Source: Entonaema liquescens
Lineage: Eukaryota; Ascomycota; Sordariomycetes; Xylariales; Xylariaceae
Assembly (NCBI GenBank): GCA_902805475.1
Contig: CADCSX010000011.1
Span: 1,428,001 to 1,492,000, forward strand
Reading direction: 5' to 3'
Length of the DNA: 64,000 nt
This document shows, piece after piece, positions 61,358 through 64,000 of the stretch. The position numbers and the translations under genes were made by a program. Within the stretch, counting starts at the first letter, position 1; each line of letters begins with the position of its first letter. The notes beneath the pieces are model-generated. The model searched no databases. It was not told the DNA's origin and saw only the letters and a program-made list of their open reading frames with translations.

Positions 61358-62226
61358 ATGTTCGAAACATTTCTTACAGCGCTGCGAAGCTTCCTTTCCA
61401 GAATCAACTTCAGTAGTATTCTGTCTCTCTCCTTATTTGGTTGGGGCAGTAGAACAAGAGGTGCAGGTAGCCTAGATCGAAGACAAATTGAAACCGTTGA
61501 CACAACGGGTTCTTGGCTCCCAAGGGTCGTGCAGGATACGTCAACGGGGTTTTATAAATCATATCGCTCCAATGAACTATCTATCATCTTCATACTGGGA
61601 GCACCCGGTACTGGGAAAGGTACACTTTCGACCTTTCTTATTTCGAGACTTCCTAGCCTAACTTACCTATCCTATGGCGACATGATTCGTTATCAAGATG
61701 GAATAACTGGCTCTGAGGTCAGTAGTTTGCCGCGGCGCAAGGGCACTAATAAGCCTGATATTCATGCGTCTTTAGCGGTCAAGTTAATCCAGGATGTGAT
61801 CGAGACCGGAGGGAAACAATATGGCCAGTTAATTTGGCTCGTCGACGGTTTCCCGCGCGAAGAACGCCACGTAGCGGAGTGGATAGCTCAAATGCCACGG
61901 GCTCGTTGCGTCTTTTACTTGTCCTGCCCTCCTGAGGTGTCGCTTGCACGTGTGCTCGGACGAGCCTCAACATCGGGGCGGCCGGAAGACGGAGACGAAG
62001 AGGCGGCGCGGGAGAGAATTACGCGGTCCATTGCGGAGAGCGAAGCGATGCTTGTCGCCCTTGAAGGATCGGACATGAAAATCATTCGAGTGGATGCTAA
62101 TAGAGACCCTCAAATTGTACGGGAGGAAGTTCTTCAGAAAATTCGAGTGAGTTTACGAAATGATATTAATGCAAAAACTAATAACATCATTTTTAATGTG
62201 TGTGTGAACAGAAGATCCTTGTATGA
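61358..62226 (+). CDS. Adenylate-kinase-like nucleoside monophosphate kinase
   Basis: Exons join(61358..62146, 62212..62226), 267 aa, with a 65-nt intron (GTGAGT, branch ACTAATAA, TGAACAG) leaving a last exon of five codons (KILV stop). The P-loop is FILGAPGTGKGTLS at about residues 78-91. The NMP-binding region has LSYGDMIRYQ, followed by GQLIWLVDGFPREERH (the DGFPR signature of adenylate and UMP/CMP kinases) and VFYLSCPPEVSLARVLGR with SGRPEDGDEEAARERI (short lid, as in UMP/CMP kinases). The N-terminal extension of about 75 residues begins with a hydrophobic, Leu/Phe/Ser-rich stretch (ALRSFLSRINFSSILSLSLF), which could target mitochondria or a membrane. Substrate preference cannot be decided by eye. 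Confidence 0.87.
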
Positions 62227-62367
62227 CCGAAAGGGCAGTAGGTGAACGCCGGGAGCTAAGGTACGTAATGTAAGCTCTTGTCTTTGACATGTGCCAACTG
62301 AAGACGGCGAAACGCGATCTTGGTTGATATCTTGGCCTCTGAAAGGCGTTTGCTAGTCGGGTAAAAC

Positions 62368-62390
62368 AAGAAAAGAAAAGAAAAGAAAAA
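62368..62390. repeat. AAAAG pentanucleotide repeat
   Basis: Four copies of GAAAA in direct tandem, followed by an A-run. Confidence 0.85.
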
Positions 62391-62474
62391 AAATCAAAAA
62401 AATCTGCAATTGTGGCAGAAATATGTGGATAGCGAGATTTAAAAGACCATTCAGCATTTAGATAGTTAATAAAA

Positions 62475-62524
62475 TTTATTTCTATTATTTCTATCTATTA
62501 TTTCTATCTATTATTTCTATTATA
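62475..62524. repeat. TATTTCTATCTAT tandem repeat
   Basis: About four copies of a 9-13 base unit (TTATTTCTA with or without TCTA) in direct tandem. Confidence 0.85.
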
Positions 62525-62926
62525 CCAGGATCCATCCCGTAGCTTCAAAAAAAAGATTTCTCTACTAAGATTTGGAGGCGGACGGGCGGATTTAGAACTT
62601 GACCTTGAAATTCATTAACTAAGCTAAAAAAGGCGGAAAGACTTCTCTTGGTCGGGTGAAGTCGGGTCGCAAGCTTGAATTGTTACTTAATGATGCCCCG
62701 TAACATTCCAACAGGTAGCAGGGCTCAGCTGGCTCGACTCGCTGACCCCTGATCATACGATAATCAATAGCATAGTGATTCAGGAACACGCCACCACAAG
62801 CCCGCTTTTTTCTCCTTCTTTTGATTTTTCGCAAGACAGTAACGTTAAAAGGCCAGGTAAAATTTAATAAAAGGCCAACCCATCCACTTTTCCACGTGCG
62901 GTAAGCTACCACGAGCCACCACAAGC

Positions 62927-63017
62927 CACCACCGCAAACCACTATCACGAACCACCATCGCGAACCATTATCGCGAACTATTATTACGAATTATTACCGT
63001 AAATTATTCCCGTAAAA
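62927..63017. repeat. Seven imperfect 13-bp repeats with falling GC content
   Basis: Consecutive 13-base units (CACTATCACGAAC, CACCATCGCGAAC, CATTATCGCGAAC, TATTATTACGAAT and so on) are in register. Cs drop from 4-7 per unit on the outside to 1-3 next to the A/T core. Confidence 0.75.
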
Positions 63018-63483
63018 AAAAAATTATTAATTATTAATTATTATAATTATATTTTTTATAATTAAATTAAAATAATTATAAATATATAAAAAATATTAAT
63101 ATATTTTATTATAAAATAAATTTTAAATTTAATTATATAATTTTATTACGTAATTATATTTTTAATATATTAATTTATTAAATATTATATTTTTAATAAA
63201 AAAATAAAAAATATTTTAATTATATAATTATATTATATATTAATATATTTATTTTTTAATTTAATAAAAAAATAAAATAAATAAAATAAATAAAATAAAT
63301 AAAATAAATAAAATAAATAAAATAAATAAAATAAATAAAATAAATAAAATAAATAAAATAAATAAAATAAATTAAATAAATAAAATAAATAAAATAAATA
63401 AATTAAATAAATTAAATAAATTAAATAAATTTAAAAATTTTTAAAAAAAAAATTATAAAAAAATATTAATATATATATATTAT
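63018..63483. repeat. Almost pure A/T block with AAATAAAAT 9-bp tandem repeat
   Basis: About 460 bases with scarcely any G or C. From about 63268 to 63424 it is a regular 9-base repeat (AAAATAAAT), later with TTAAATAAA variants. It forms the core of the inverted-repeat element. Confidence 0.9.
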
Positions 63484-63827
63484 TGCAATGCGAATGGGGT
63501 ATTTGCGTGGGGCGCGCAACCGGGCTATTTGTCATGGTTAAAATGGCTTTCGTTGTGGTTGCGGTGGCGCATGTCACGTGAAAAGTGGATGGGTTGGCCT
63601 TTTATTAAATTTTACCTGGCCTTTTAACGTTACCGTTCGCAAGAGGGAGTCATCCGTCTAGGCGCAACGGACCTGTCCAAGCTATTAGGCTTGGCCTGAT
63701 GAGACGAGAATACTTCGGATCTAATAGTTCGAGCATGGTTCTAGTACGATACTCGACCAGGTATAATTATTATTTTTTATTCGATTCATCGTGGCATGTG
63801 TGTATAACATGGCCTTGGCCTTCTGTA

Positions 63828-63835
63828 TATAAAAT
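63828..63835 (+). promoter_or_regulatory. TATA-like box
   Basis: TATATAAAA at about 63827-63835 lies 150 bases before the ATG at 63983. A CAA/CT-rich leader without other ATG codons in a good context follows, fitting the promoter of the gene that leaves the window. Confidence 0.45.
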
Positions 63836-63982
63836 GGAACGTGAAGTCTGGGGAATAAATCTAGCTACCACATCTATCAATCTACATCCAGATCCAAGAT
63901 CACTATTACTATTGTTACTACTACTATTATTACTACTACTATCAATCAGATCAAAACATTCACCAATCAACAATCAACAATC

Positions 63983-64000
63983 ATGCAGGGTGATATCTTC
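63983..64000 (+). CDS. Start of a gene cut by the window edge
   Basis: ATG at 63983 after a leader of CAATCAACAATCAACAATC, a typical fungal A/C-rich context; only six codons (MQGDIF) are inside the window. The TATA-like box and CA-rich leader are the only support. The product is unknown. Confidence 0.4.

Larger units (their letters stand above)
62227..62839. other. Intergenic region with simple repeats
   Basis: Holds an AAAAG tract at 62368-62390 and a TATTTCTATCTAT tandem repeat at 62475-62524. No gene is convincing; a minus-strand frame (62619-62948) runs into the inverted repeat and is not supported. Confidence 0.6.
62840..63632. mobile_element. Possible non-autonomous element with 58-bp terminal inverted repeats
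   Basis: The left arm 62840-62898 and the right arm 63575-63632 are reverse complements along their full length, except for one missing G next to the inner CACGTG. Each arm contains AAGGCCAGGTAAAATTTAAT on one strand and its complement on the other. The outer ends read TAACGTTA, so a TA target-site duplication is possible, as for Tc1/mariner-type elements. About 675 bases lie between the arms, with no open frame, so the element would depend on a transposase elsewhere. The core is an almost pure A/T block. Alternative: a palindromic structure of other origin, such as a local inverted duplication. Confidence 0.6.

Noticed and set aside
62619..62948. Minus-strand frame of 109 codons next to the A/T block
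   Set aside because: It overlaps the left inverted-repeat arm and the 13-bp repeat, so its content is repeat-derived.

Overview
The window is nuclear DNA of a filamentous ascomycete (Pezizomycotina, most likely Sordariomycetes; Xylariales is a guess). The evidence is short GT-AG introns (mostly 48-165 nt, often with a CTAAC or CTAAT branch site), fungal families (EAF, CRY-DASH, NAC-alpha, peptidase G1, PrpD, giant F-box proteins), a tRNA-Leu with an intron and a class II variable arm, and long AT-rich gene-poor gaps. Gene models below were made by hand-joining exons in frame. No alignment or transcript data were used.

Layout. 0.1-2.2 kb: a CRY-DASH cryptochrome (-). 2.2-8.4 kb: gene-poor. 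8.5-10.5 kb: an apparent fusion of a membrane segment with C2H2 zinc fingers (+). 11.9-13.0 kb: a secreted protein with a hydrolase-like GxSGG site and strong GC bias (+). 13.6-14.7 kb: transcription elongation factor EAF (-). 15-18 kb: AT-rich, with a decayed Q-rich reading frame. 18.2-22.1 kb: three housekeeping genes on the minus strand, ATP synthase subunit d, NAC-alpha and ribosomal protein eL14 (the last with an apparent 1-nt frameshift). 23.6-25.6 kb: an RBR ubiquitin ligase (-). 25.7-29.3 kb: gene-poor. 29.3-30.4 kb: a peptidase G1 (+). 30.5-35.9 kb: SRP receptor alpha (-), YIF1 (+) and an Mpv17/PMP22 protein (+). 36.7-38.7 kb: two small genes (-) that look like diverged paralogues of an unrecognised family. 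38.8-43.8 kb: gene-poor. 43.8-45.4 kb: casein kinase 1 (+). 47.4-48.9 kb: a tail-anchored inositol polyphosphate 5-phosphatase (+). 49.5-51.3 kb: an APH-like kinase (+). 51.5 kb: tRNA-Leu(AAG). 52.4-54.2 kb: 2-methylcitrate dehydratase (+). 55.0-55.8 kb: an SH3 protein (+). 56.3-60.4 kb: a nine-exon F-box protein (+). 61.4-62.2 kb: an adenylate-kinase-like protein (+). 62.8-63.6 kb: an element with 58-bp terminal inverted repeats and an almost pure A/T core. 63.98 kb: the start of a gene that leaves the window.

There is no operon or biosynthetic cluster. The clearest functional grouping is the SRP receptor alpha / YIF1 divergent pair, both of the early secretory pathway. The least explained items are the membrane/zinc-finger fusion, the small paralogue pair at 36.7-38.7 kb, and the inverted-repeat element with its composition gradient.
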